Origin: Undaria pinnatifida
Taxonomy: Eukaryota > Sar > Phaeophyceae > Laminariales > Alariaceae
Direction: 5' to 3'
DNA: 64,000 bases
Assembly: GCA_012845835.1 (NCBI GenBank)
Contig: JABAKD010000005.1
Span: 12,001,205 to 12,065,204 of the forward strand
The notes below the pieces were generated by a model. It saw only the letters and a list, made by a program, of their open reading frames with translations. It made no database searches and was not told where the DNA came from. Numbering within the stretch: the stretch's first letter is position 1; every line of letters starts with the position of its first letter. A program made the translations under genes and the position numbers. Below, piece by piece: positions 54,776-63,649 of the stretch.

Positions 54776-54905
54776 TATATCAAGTCCGTGGTGACAGGAC
54801 AGGCTCCTGTCACTATGGAGTAGAAGAACACCTCACGGAAACAATAAGAACAAACCAAAAGTGGTGAACGTAAACCAGCTGTATCGTACGTAGCTGAATC
54901 GAGTC
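54776..54905 (-). repeat. Family G terminal fragment
   Basis: ATCAAGTCCGTGGTGACAGG, GGCTCCTGTCACTATGGAGT and AACAAACCAAAAGTGGTGAA match one end of 39,835-40,465. It begins directly after the palindrome ATACTCCGGAGTAT (54,765-54,778). Confidence 0.65.
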
Positions 54906-55220
54906 GGTAGATATGATATCCGTTAATGATCTGTGGATATGTGATGCCGTATATACGGCGTGGGAATGGGGTCTGAACTGAAATACTCGTCAAAACTACA
55001 GATCGGTATCATGCAAGTTATCCTATCATCCCATTTGGGGGCTTCAGCTCTAGGAACACACGCCGATCACTGGGCAGGTGGCTGGAACATGACGGCTATT
55101 AAAAGTTGATCAAGTGTTGCTTTTCATGGTTGTTCGTTGGGACGGGAAAGTGCGCCTCTATAGATAACACATTACGTGCCATAAACGCACTACTCGTACG
55201 TATTCAGTTTTTTTTTTTTT

Positions 55221-55502
55221 TTTTCACACATATCTACTTTCTAGCTTCGGGACTAGCCGTGGTCACAGGTGTCGTCCCTTCTATCCCCTGGTTCTTGCCT
55301 TTAATTTTTATCGCGCACAGGGTTCAGCAATCCCACTGCTCGTCGATTTTTCATCGAGTGTTGCTAACTCACGCTCTGGCGCTTTCCGCAAGTCAATTTG
55401 TGCACAAGGAACATTCCCTACGAATGTATACGAGTATTTACTCGGCGGGGCTCGAACTCATGAAACTGACCTATACCAGGCTCGAGGATAACCTGATACA
55501 CC
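55221..55502 (-). mobile_element. tRNA-derived SINE-like element, family I, head truncated
   Basis: Same order as 45,153-45,448, but the head ends at GATACACCGGATA. Confidence 0.7.
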
Positions 55503-55599
55503 GGATACAAAACCCCAGAAATTCGCGAACCGCCGCAGGGAACGAATGTAGCGTTACAATGGTACGGCAGTCGTGGTCCCTGATTAATGCTGTGCCTTA

Positions 55600-55870
55600 C
55601 CAGACGACGATACCAGCACTTACGTGGAACCCCGCTCTATCCCGGGGTGGTGATACCCGCACTAAAGTGGAACCTCCCACCATCCCGGGATGGTGATACC
55701 CGCACTAACGTGGGACTCCGCACCATCCCGGAATGGTGATACCCGCACTAAAGTGGAACTACGGACTATCCCGGGATGGCGATAACCGCACTAAATTGGG
55801 ACCCCGCACTATCCAAGGATGGTGATATACGCACTAAAGTGGAACCCCGCACTGTCCCTGGTACCCTGTA
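55600..55870 (+). repeat. 43-bp minisatellite, second locus
   Basis: Six to seven units of the same GGTGATACCCGCACTAAAGT type as 6,150-6,960. Confidence 0.9.
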
Positions 55871-56239
55871 GGGCGAGGAAGGTCTTGACAAGCGATTGGC
55901 GGTGAAAAAAGATGGTATCGGAAGCACGGTAGGAGTCCCGCAAGAGAGCGGTCTGTGTCAGGAGGTATCCCGATATAAGGTGGTCAAATTCGCTTGGCAC
56001 GACTTGGGAATGGCCCTCATTACGTGGAATGGATAAGGCGGGTTCACTCAACAAGGCGGTCATTTTGCGCTGGAACACCACAGACTTACTATAGAAACCC
56101 CCCTGCTGTATGCGCGGACGATATCTGTCGATAGCTGATCCCCTCGTCTTTTGTCGCTGACGTTATCTAGCGATAGATTTTCCCCGCGTCCATTGTCGAA
56201 GCAATATACCGTTGTTGTGTCTATTGTCCAGGGTGTGCT

Positions 56240-56410
56240 CGCCCCCGGCTTTTCACGGGTCATTGGCCGACCCGCCGATCATACCAAGAGGGTATCAACA
56301 CCTTGCAGGTTGAGTGGGGTCGGACCGGGAGGTGTTTTGAATCTCATGGGACGGGTCGGGACGGGTCAGAAGGTTTTCAAATGTCGCGGGCCGGGACGGT
56401 TTACCCCGTT
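56240..56410 (-). repeat. GACCCG minisatellite element, third copy
   Basis: Starts at GGCTTTTCACGGGTCATTGG and contains GGGACGGGTCGGGACGGGTC and GGTTTTCAAATGTCGCGGG. Confidence 0.65.
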
Positions 56411-56744
56411 AAAAGCGCTGCTTTCGAAGGGGTCCCTGCGACACGGTTGCAGGCGAGTATGATCTCTCGTGCTGCTTGGCGCCCTTGAAAACTCGCGGAC
56501 AACGCGCTCTGCGATGATAGGGACGCACCGTAAAGCTCCGAGGCACACCCCATTTGAGGAGGTCTATATACCGAACCTGAAAACTGACTGCTACAAAACA
56601 CCCTACAACAGCTCCAACCCGATAAGCACCCCTGTGGCCTATTATAGGCGTGCAGTAGGGTTCCCCCAGTAGTGCGGTGGTGTGCTATAGAGAGCAATAT
56701 GGCCGCCTTGTGGGGGGAAGCCGCCGTGTTAGTTCCAGGGTATG

Positions 56745-56995
56745 AGCTTCCCCAGTCGTGCCGCGCTACTTTGACCGCCTTATATCGGGATACCGCCTTA
56801 TATGGGGATGCCGCCGGCCCGCCTTATATCTGGATGCTGCCTTATATGGGGATACCGCCGACCGCCTTATATTGGAATACCGCCGTATATCGGATACCGC
56901 CTTATATGGGGATACCGACGACCGCCTTTATTTAAGGATACCGCCTTATATCGGGATACCGCCTTGTATGGGGATACCGCCTTATTGGGAACCCC
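56745..56995 (+). repeat. ACCGCCTTATATGGGGAT minisatellite
   Basis: Units of about 18-30 bp, GGGATACCGCCTTATATGG with CGACCGCCTTATATT variants, open in all three plus frames with periodic peptides. Confidence 0.9.
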
Positions 56996-56999
56996 CTAC

Positions 57000-57360
57000 T
57001 GTTGTACGTCAAACGATATTTTGAAATCTATATACATTGTATTGTTTGAGGAGCCCCGTCGATCCAAAGTAGTTTTTGTCTAGAAAAGGTGCTGTACTCG
57101 TTTCGAAGCACGTGCAGACGGTACTGCTCCCTCTATAATGCCGGTTGCCCGCTGTAGCGCCAGTGAAATCGCTTGGCATAGATGGGAACTGCCAGTAGTG
57201 GCGGTATGCGGAACAGTGCCGTTTGCCTCTGTAGTGCCGGTGTTTCCCTGTACAGTGCACATATGCGCACTATAGAATGGCCACTACTACTAATAGTTAC
57301 GTAGTTGACCGTTTGGACCTGACAAGGAAAACGCGACGAATCCAACCATTATAAGAACAT
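57000..57360. other. No gene seen
   Basis: Irregular GCCGTTTGCC and GTAGTGCCGGTG words, a degenerate tandem pattern. Confidence 0.35.
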
Positions 57361-57361
57361 T

Positions 57362-57475
57362 GAAATGCACTCCAGCTGTGAGATCGAAGCTTTCTTCGAA
57401 ACTTATCTTTGCAAGCTGTGGGGGATATTCCGATCGCGCGTATTACTGGCTGTGTGTCCTCATTATCCTGCTAAG
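57362..57475 (-). repeat. Family A partial copy
   Basis: GCACTCCAGCTGTGAGATCG to GGCTGTGTGTCCTCATTA, then joined to CCTGCTAAGTCGTACAACCG by internal deletion. Confidence 0.7.
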
Positions 57476-57737
57476 TCGTACAACCGGTGAGGAGAGGGCG
57501 GATTGTTTTAGGGAGAGGGTAAATCGGCGATTTATAACGTTGACAGCAGTTTCGGCTATACACGGAGCGTTAGCCCGGGCCACTTCCCATTCGGGGCATG
57601 ACGTTTGTACATTGCACATTGCTGTTATCAGATGATTGTGTGATATTATACCTTGTTCATGATTTTTTTGCAGAAGCGTAATGCAAGGAGTTATATTGAT
57701 ACGTTAATACCGTACACGCTAGAATGATATGGGTGCG

Positions 57738-57875
57738 CCAGCTAGCGTTGGGCTGCGAAAGCAACTGAGTTAAATCGACACACGACGCGTATGAAGATAC
57801 GTGGAAGTGTGGTGAGCTAAAGCTTTATTTTTCCCCATCCGCCGGAAGATGAAGAAAAAAAAAAAAAAAAATCAC
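57738..57875 (+). mobile_element. Short A-tailed retroelement-like unit, copy 4
   Basis: CAGCTAGCGTTGGGCTGCGA, AAATCGACACACGACGCG, ATACGTGGAAGTGTGG, TTTTTCCCCATCCGCCGG and a pure A-run of about 17. Confidence 0.65.
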
Positions 57876-58009
57876 ACCGGTCGCACACAGGAGTAGTAGT
57901 TTTCGTGTTACTCCTTGCTCGCATTACTGTTTCGGTTGACGAGACTGCGCTTGTCATTGGTTCGGGTGTTTCACCGGCACCCCTCGAGGGTTAATCTTTT
58001 TTTTTTTCT

Positions 58010-58362
58010 TCTTTTGTTTCCATCCCTTTTATTATCCTCGCACTACTCTCGCCCTACCTCCCTCCCTATAGTAACTCAGATCCGGGGTCGCATAGTGGGC
58101 CCTCCTCCCCCCTCCCCACTACGGTACGTGCCTTCATTTTTATTTATCGCGAGAAGAATTCAGCATTTTCTACCCTCGTCGCGTTGCGTCGAATTGTACC
58201 TCCCCACGCTGCTACGCGTTCTCAGCAGCAGTTGACCCTTCCTTCCTTTCTTTTTTTGCGTTTCTGCTAATCAAGTCAAATCTCGCCACGGTGGGAATCG
58301 AACTCAAGGACCAACGCTAGTGGTATTCGACGGTAACCAGTAGACCACCGGGGCGACCGGCT
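58010..58362 (-). mobile_element. tRNA-derived SINE-like element, family II
   Basis: Head on the right (minus strand GCCCCGGTGGTCTACTGGTT and GAGTTCGATTCCCACCG), body and 3' end to the left (AACTCAGATCCGGGGTCGCA, GTGCCTTCATTTTTATTTAT). Confidence 0.75.
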
Positions 58363-58527
58363 ATGTACGTGATAAAATGTATCTTTATTTTGGCGTTGCC
58401 GTTGTCCAGCGGCGGAGTGTTTCCAGTTGTTCTTCTCTCGCTGTCGGCTGCGAAGTTACTAATGACTCCGTCGTTACAGCACGGCGCATGTCTGGATCCC
58501 GGCCGAGCTCCGTGGTGCGTGCTATGA

Positions 58528-59019
58528 GTGCTATGCGCGTTCAAACATTCAAACTCGCTTGTGTGGCTACTTCGTCAAGGGGATGCGTTTCGCCTGACAG
58601 AGCCGAGTACCGTTATGTGCTCTGTCAGCGCCCCCGGGGGCGAACTTTTGTTTTTCAATACAACGTTGTCCCCGGGAAAGAACACACGAGTAGGGGGGGC
58701 TTCGTCAACAAAAATAAGCCCCGAGGAGAAAGCGCCCTGGAGTTTTATTCCGAAAAACACGTGCGCCACGGAGTCGTGTGTGGCTCGGTTATGTGTTGAC
58801 GGCAACGAACACAAACAACGAACCTGCGACAACAACCCATGCGGACTGCTCGTTGCATACAAGTTGCAGTGGGGCGGAAAAGGGAGGCCGCAGGTATACG
58901 TATCTCACCCCGGGTTGCCATTTTTTTTTCGTGCTGTCCCCAGCGGGAGGGCGATTTATTTTGATAAAGTTGTCCCCGGGGATATCAACAAAATAGTGGA
59001 GACTTTGCCAAAAGTTTAA
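58528..59019 (+). CDS. Hypothetical protein in 14-3-3 intron 1
   Basis: A 163-codon frame from ATG 58,528 to a stop at about 59,019, the best single-frame plus-strand candidate in the window. From residue 17 on the peptide looks like a folded extracellular-type domain: GDAFRLTEPSTVMCS, SAPGGELLFFNTTLSPGKN, CATESCVARLCVDGNEHK, TCDNNPCGLLVAYKLQWGG and AIYFDKVVPGDINKI. It has eight or more cysteines. Two internal blocks around TTGTCCCCGGG resemble each other, hinting at an internal duplication. The first residues may be an intron remnant, with an acceptor at TTCGTCAAG|GGG. It lies on the same strand inside the 14-3-3 intron, directly after a SINE-like element, so it could be a nested gene or an insertion. 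No family is recognised. Confidence 0.4.
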   Translation: MLCAFKHSNSLVWLLRQGDAFRLTEPSTVMCSVSAPGGELLFFNTTLSPGKNTRVGGASSTKISPEEKAPWSFIPKNTCATESCVARLCVDGNEHKQRTCDNNPCGLLVAYKLQWGGKGRPQVYVSHPGLPFFFRAVPSGRAIYFDKVVPGDINKIVETLPKV

Positions 59020-59214
59020 GCTCATGTCCTGGGGATAGGAATAACGGTCAAGAAGAGCGGTGGGTTGATTGTTTTTTTCAAAAGCAGCCGCTCAGCCTTG
59101 CAGCCACAACATCGGTTCGTATACAGCAGCAGCACGGCATCAGCAGTACAACGGCAGCCGTGCGTGCTCTTGCGTTGGTGCCAGTAGTAGTGGTGTATGT
59201 GTGTGGCGATGCAC

Positions 59215-59335
59215 GGCAGGAGATCGAGCCATGACGGCAGCAGCGTCACCACCAATGCAACAGCCAAATAGTCATCGTCGGACCTCATACCAAGTGAAAC
59301 GAAGCATGACAACATTTTCACGTCCAATGCAACGA
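59215..59335 (+). repeat. Dispersed repeat, inverted copy of 34,015-34,115
   Basis: GGAGATCGAGCCATGACGGC, CACCAATGCAACAGCCAAAT and AGTCATCGTCGGAC match the reverse complement of the earlier stretch. A second, diverged unit (AACATTTTCACGTCCAATGC) follows immediately. Confidence 0.6.
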
Positions 59336-59399
59336 TCAAACACACATCGTGCAGTTTCGACCTTTTAAGCCAAAAAAAGGTACTGTACCTCTGTTGTAG

Positions 59400-59636
59400 C
59401 ACGCGTCACAACCGTTATTTTTTAAACCGTTACTGTAACCAAACCGACCGGCTGATCGGCAGACCGACCGACCTACGGACCGACCGAACGCCCGACTTTC
59501 CATTCTAGTTTCGACGAGATGGTGGAGCAAATGACGGCCGTCTTATGTTTAAAACCGTTATAGTAATCGACCGACCGAATGATCAACTGACATGACCGAC
59601 CCACGGACCGACCGAATGCCCGACTTCTTTGTCCAG
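59400..59636 (+). repeat. 118-bp tandem duplication of the 14-3-3 exon 2 acceptor edge
   Basis: The upstream unit ends in TTTCCATTCTAG followed by TTTCGACGAGATGGTGGAGC and AAATGACGGCCGTC (59,519-59,551). The true unit ends CTTCTTTGTCCAG followed by the same exon start at 59,637. Upstream of both junctions the GACCGACCGAA words align. The copy keeps the AG and about 33 bases of exon sequence before diverging. Confidence 0.9.
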
Positions 59637-59793
59637 TTTCGACGAGATGGTGGAGCAAATGAAGGCGGTCGCAACGCGGCCCGAGGAGCTCTCCATTGAG
59701 GAGCGCAACCTTTTGTCAGTGGCTTACAAGAACGTCATCGGGTCTCGCCGCGCCAGCTGGCGTGTAATCAGCTCCATAGAGCAGAAGGGCGAG
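59637..59793 (+). CDS. 14-3-3: 14-3-3 protein, exon 2
   Basis: 157 bp: one base completing the Arg codon from exon 1, then 52 codons from [19 protein letters not shown] to [12 protein letters not shown], ending at GTGCGA in phase 0. [11 protein letters not shown] is the PROSITE-type 14-3-3 signature 1. The Lys of AYKN and the Arg residues of SRRASWR correspond to the phosphopeptide-pocket residues K49, R56 and R60 of the human zeta protein (family knowledge). The frame also opens upstream from an apparent MSS, but the exact phase match to exon 1 and the CAG acceptor show that the true start is at 46,330. Copies of both its edges lie in the flanking introns. Confidence 0.95.
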
Positions 59794-59817
59794 GTGCGAT
59801 ACATACCTTTTTTTATT

Positions 59818-59885
59818 TGAACAGAAGGGGGAGGTTTGCGTTGTGTACCTTTTTTTTTCATGTGGGCAGAAGGGCGAGCGAGGTA
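59818..59885 (+). repeat. Two copies of the 14-3-3 exon 2 donor edge
   Basis: After the true CAGAAGGGCGAG|GTGCGA junction, ACAGAAGGGGGAG|GTTTGC (junction at 59,833) and GCAGAAGGGCGAGCGAG|GTACAA (junction at 59,882) follow. Each unit also repeats a TACCTTTTTTT or TCGTTTTTTTT tail, giving a period of about 45 bp. All keep GT at the junction. Confidence 0.85.
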
Positions 59886-60181
59886 CAATGTGTGTCGTTT
59901 TTTTTTGCCGGCGGCGATGTTCTGTGTGCCTTCTTCGCCTTAACCGTTCAATGCGAAAAAAAAAATCCCACACCAGTTTTTAGGCATTGTTAACGTAAAA
60001 GGGAGGTGCAGGCCTTAACGCGTAGGCCCCTTCTGCGCTGTAGGGGTTGTTGTGGTCAAAACGATAACGGCATCTGCAAGACGAAGCAAGCCGGGCCGCT
60101 GGGGTAGTCTACATGAAGGGACGTTTCCAGACTGCAAAGTAGGGGAATGTACGACACGCTCACAGCTTGGGTAATATAGGG

Positions 60182-60545
60182 AGCCGGTCGCCGCGGTGGC
60201 GTAGTGGTTGCCCTTGAATTCTACCGGAGTTGGTCCTGGGGTTCGAATCCAACGTGGGTCGGACTTTTGAGTTTATTTGCATAGATAGAGAGATGAAAAA
60301 AAAATAGTAATCGACTGCTGATCGCCTTGCAGCGTGGGTAGTACAATTTGATCCAAGTCGACGAGGGAATAAACAACGAGAAGCTTGAGCTTAGGGAAGC
60401 TTGAGCTTCCCTCGATAAGCACGAAGACCCGTGCCGTAGTGAGGAGGAGGGAGAAGAGTTAGCTTAGTGACCTGAGATCTGACGTTAGGTCGAGGGGGGG
60501 AGAAGGAGACTGGAAAAGCGCGGACATAATAGAAGGGATGAGCAA
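60182..60545 (+). mobile_element. tRNA-derived SINE-like element, family II
   Basis: Head GCGGTGGCGTAGTGGTTGCC with a consensus box A (TGGCGTAGTGG) and box B (GGTTCGAATCC), the best tRNA-like promoter in the window. The body has GTGGGTAGTACAATTTGATC and the 3' end runs to GATGAGCAAAATAACAAAAA. A small AGCTTGAGCTTAGGGAAGCT direct repeat disturbs the middle. Confidence 0.75.
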
Positions 60546-60869
60546 AATAACAAAAAACAGGAAAATCAAGAAAGAACTGGTTTATAAGACACCTCCGTTG
60601 CTGGGGTACGTAGTCTACATGTACGGTATACTGCGCCTGGATGACCAAGAATGACTACCTACTCTAAATCTATCGAACTCACAGCTGACGTGCTGAAGAT
60701 TATTTTCGTAAAATACAGCGCAAGCACCGCCACGCAACACCAAACGCACACCCAACACACGCCGTAACCTACGAAAAAGGCACCAAAACACACGTCAAAC
60801 GCACGAAAAACACCTAGCAGTAAGGGCGTCCCAAACTGCAATGGACGCGTGCTATGTACGATACAGGTA

Positions 60870-61622
60870 TTGTGGAAGCATCTGATGGCCCAATTTTGGG
60901 AGCTTTTGGGTTTTTTCGGCAGGGTTTTTTCAGGAGTTGGACGTATCTGAAATATATCTCCGAAAAGCTCTTGCCAAGAGCTTTCGAATGAACCTACTTC
61001 CATCTTCTGGAGTGCGCTCACTACGACGTGTTGACCATCACGGCAGAGAGCACTTCATCGCACACAAACCACCATATCTCAACAACTACTGTACGGTGGT
61101 CCAAAGGAGAAAAACAGCAGATTTGGAAAGCCACGAAACACAGTTTTCTTCGTAGGATATCAATATAGTGGTCCCCTATCCCCCTGTAGAACCTGGCCTA
61201 AAAAAAACAAAGCAAAACTTGAAATATAAACTACACCCCGTACACAGCATATAGTTTCGTTGAAACCCCGTACAACAAAGCACAGCATGCCATGACCTTC
61301 GGCCACTGAAATCCCGGCTCTGGCAAACACAACAACAACAACAAAAAGGGGTTAACATATCCAAGGTGTAGTTGCCAAAACAAACGTTATGTTTTTTTTT
61401 TATGGCCCTCCCCCTGACAAAATCCTTGAAAATCTGTACGAACCCCCCCCCCAAAAAAAAACGCAGGAAGTGCTCAAATCGATATGGAGTTTTGAGAAAA
61501 TCGTGTGGCGAATAGGATGTAGGTCGTCGTTAGAAGAAAAAAAATGAAAAGGGGATAGTAATGGACGGTGTTATAATACGACCGTTTTGTTAAATCCAGG
61601 GTCCCAGATGCTTCCACCATAG
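60870..61622. mobile_element. Possible MITE or DNA element with short terminal inverted repeats
   Basis: GTGGAAGCATCTG near 60,878 and its reverse complement CAGATGCTTCCAC near 61,605 lie at the ends of a 740-bp stretch that matches nothing else in the window. No transposase or clear target duplication is seen. Confidence 0.25.
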
Positions 61623-61623
61623 C

Positions 61624-62150
61624 GTGTTGGGGGTGAAGTTATTTCTGGATGTCGGATCTCCTCTCCTCAAAACAGCCGAAATGTCAACCTTGTTGTGCAA
61701 CATTCTTGGTTATATGCGAAGGCCACGAGATTTGTTCCATGACCTGAACTTCTCCGTCCCGGCAGTATACGTTTTCGCGGCCTCAAACCGCTCTCCCAAC
61801 CCCATCAGTAGGAATTGAGATAAAGCTGACTTGTTTTCACGAGATATTTTTGGGGGCGAGGGTATAGATCTCCTTGTGCGAGGAGCCTACAAAAAAAAAA
61901 AAGTACAGATCTACCGAGCACTGTACCACGCGCGCGCAGCACGTGATACTGTAGTAGTATTGATGCTATTAATGGTACCGCTGCACATTCTTCCTCGACG
62001 ATTCATGAGACCGCTGTCTGCTTCTTTAGGTCGCTATACCAATATTCACGATATAATCAGGCCTCAAAAGGGAAGGTGTCCGGAGGGATATGCATTCGTG
62101 TTTCTCAAACGACCCGAACCGTTACTTTTCCGGGAAACCAAAGCTTTTTC
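61624..62150 (+). other. Open intronic sequence, no gene supported
   Basis: Plus frames at 61,624-61,818 and 61,831-62,298 are open, but the second runs into poly-Pro from a C-run and poly-Lys from an A-run. Confidence 0.35.
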
Positions 62151-62152
62151 AG

Positions 62153-62416
62153 CATTTTCGATCAGTTTAGGCCCCCCCCCCCCCCCCCCCCTAATATCGT
62201 CTCGTCTAACGACAAGAAGGCGTTACACTTTTTTCGCGACGGGGACGAAAAAAAAAAAAAATAGTCATCTCCGGTTGGTCCATTTTCGATCAGTTTAGGC
62301 CCCCCCCCCCCCCCCCCCCCCCCCAATATCGTCTCGTCTAACGACAAGAAGGCGTTACACTTTTTTCGCGACGGGGACGAAAAAAAAAAAAAAATAGTCA
62401 TCTCCGGTTGGTCCAT
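62153..62416 (+). repeat. Tandem duplication, 128-bp period, with C-run
   Basis: CATTTTCGATCAGTTTAGGC, a run of about 18-22 C, ATATCGTCTCGTCTAACGAC, AAGAAGGCGTTACACTTTTT, an A-run and TAGTCATCTCCGGTTGGTCC occur twice. The copies are nearly identical apart from the lengths of the homopolymers. Confidence 0.95.
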
Positions 62417-62923
62417 GTACTGATTAAGGCATGAGTATACGAAAAAGCGGACCCCCTTAGCTGATAGTTGTGTAGTGCTTATTTAGTATGCTTTCTGGGC
62501 TCGAAAGCATGGTAAATGGTGTTGAACCAGATCCTTGCAGCAATTGAAACCAAAATGCGAGGGTTTCCGTAAAAATTGGGGCATTTTTGTTAGGGAAGGG
62601 GTAAGGGGCATTGCCGGAGTTCCTCCTATAAATACATAGTTTCCTCGTGCTCAATATTTTTTCCGGTAATTGCCGTTACCGGGAAACACGCATCCCCTTT
62701 AGAACTGCACCCATGTTTTTTGGGACCAACTAGTACTTGAAATTAGTATGGGAGTCATCCCACGCTATGATAGTGGGATCTTTGTTGCAGTGGTAAATGG
62801 CGTAACCCTTTTCTAACTGCTAATTTTGTTTCCTAGTCTAATTCCAAGTATTTTGTCCCATGTTGGGACTGCGGTGTAAAAAGGCTCAATATCAGAGCAT
62901 ACTTGGCGCTAAGCGGCCCTTGG

Positions 62924-63387
62924 CCATGACCCCCCCCCCCCCCCCCTCCCCCCCGCAGGCCTACCGGCCTCCGGGTCTTCACACAGGCAGACAAACTGAG
63001 CCCCCCTACACTAAAAATAGTACGGTGTTATGAAATATGTTCAGGCCAAAAGAGGCCTTGACGCCCCCTCCCCCCCCCCCCCCCCCAACGGAACGTCCCT
63101 ATGTAATTAGCGTAATTGGTACTGAACAGCCAGTGTCCCCGACCCCCCCGACCCCCCCCCCCCCCCCCCCCCCCGGTCTTCCGGCCTTCGGTTTTCCACT
63201 CAGGCGGACAAACTGAAGCCTCTACACTAACAATAGTATGTTCAGGCCTAAGGAGGCCTTGACGCGCCTCAACAGAAAGTTCCTCAATATATATATTGTA
63301 CTAAATAAATATAGCATAGTTGTCGCTAATGGCCAGTGTCCCCGATCCCCCCGCCCCCGGGCTTCCGACCTTCGGGTTTCCACTCAG
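62924..63387 (+). repeat. Two upstream copies of the 14-3-3 exon 3 acceptor edge
   Basis: Copy 1 reads CTCCGGGTCTTCACACAG followed by GCAGACAAACTGAG at 62,987. Copy 2 reads CTTCGGTTTTCCACTCAG followed by GCGGACAAACTGAAG at 63,204. The true junction reads CTTCGGGTTTCCACTCAG followed by GCGGACAAGCTGAAG at 63,388. Each unit also carries a C-run before it and TACACTAA-AATAGTA…GTTCAGGCC-AA-GAGGCCTTGACG after the exon edge. Units are 217 and 184 bp apart. Confidence 0.9.
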
Positions 63388-63516
63388 GCGGACAAGCTGA
63401 AGCTGATCGGCGAGTACAAGGCTAAGATCGAGAAGGAGCTCGAGACGATCTGCGGTGACATTCTCGCGATCATTGACGAAAACCTGCTCCCCAACAGCCA
63501 GACCAACGAGCCCAAG
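63388..63516 (+). CDS. 14-3-3: 14-3-3 protein, exon 3
   Basis: 129 bp, 43 codons, phase 0 at both ends: ADKLKLIGEYKAKIEKELE, then TICGDILAIIDENLLP and NSQTNEPK, ending at GTGATG. It corresponds to helix 4 and the following loop of 14-3-3 proteins, where other members read a KLI-x-x-Y-x-x-K-(V/I)-E-x-EL pattern and then IC-x-DIL. The next residues in the family begin V-F-Y/F-L-K-M-K, so an exon beyond the window is expected. With exons 1 and 2 this gives 115 residues of an expected length of about 245. Confidence 0.93.
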
Positions 63517-63649
63517 GTGATGGATTCATTCAATTAGTCATATATATATATGATCATTGTTTTTTGGGGGATTCGGTCAGGAGTTTTTTTCCGTCTCGGC
63601 GTCAGTATGCGATTCTCGGAACTGGTATTCTCCGCCAAATAGCTTCGTT

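Larger units (their letters stand above)
46389..59636 (+). other. 14-3-3: 14-3-3 intron 1 (13.2 kb)
   Basis: Bounded by GTGAGC and CTTTGTCCAG. It holds SINE-like elements, family A copies, a G-run array, a large hairpin and at least two open stretches on the same strand (52,402-52,568 and 58,528-59,019), which may be nested genes or decayed insertions. Positions 46,400-47,770 show nothing recognisable apart from an A-run near 47,080. Confidence 0.8.
59794..63387 (+). other. 14-3-3: 14-3-3 intron 2 (3.6 kb)
   Basis: Bounded by GTGCGA and GGGTTTCCACTCAG. It contains donor-edge copies at the start, a SINE-like element, a possible foldback or MITE, long C-runs and acceptor-edge copies at the end. 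No second gene is seen. Confidence 0.85.

Noticed and set aside
59629-59820. 14-3-3 starting at the internal Met before exon 2 and ending in the intron
   Set aside because: The frame includes intron bases on both sides; the CAG acceptor, the exon 1 phase match and family length show that it is an internal exon.
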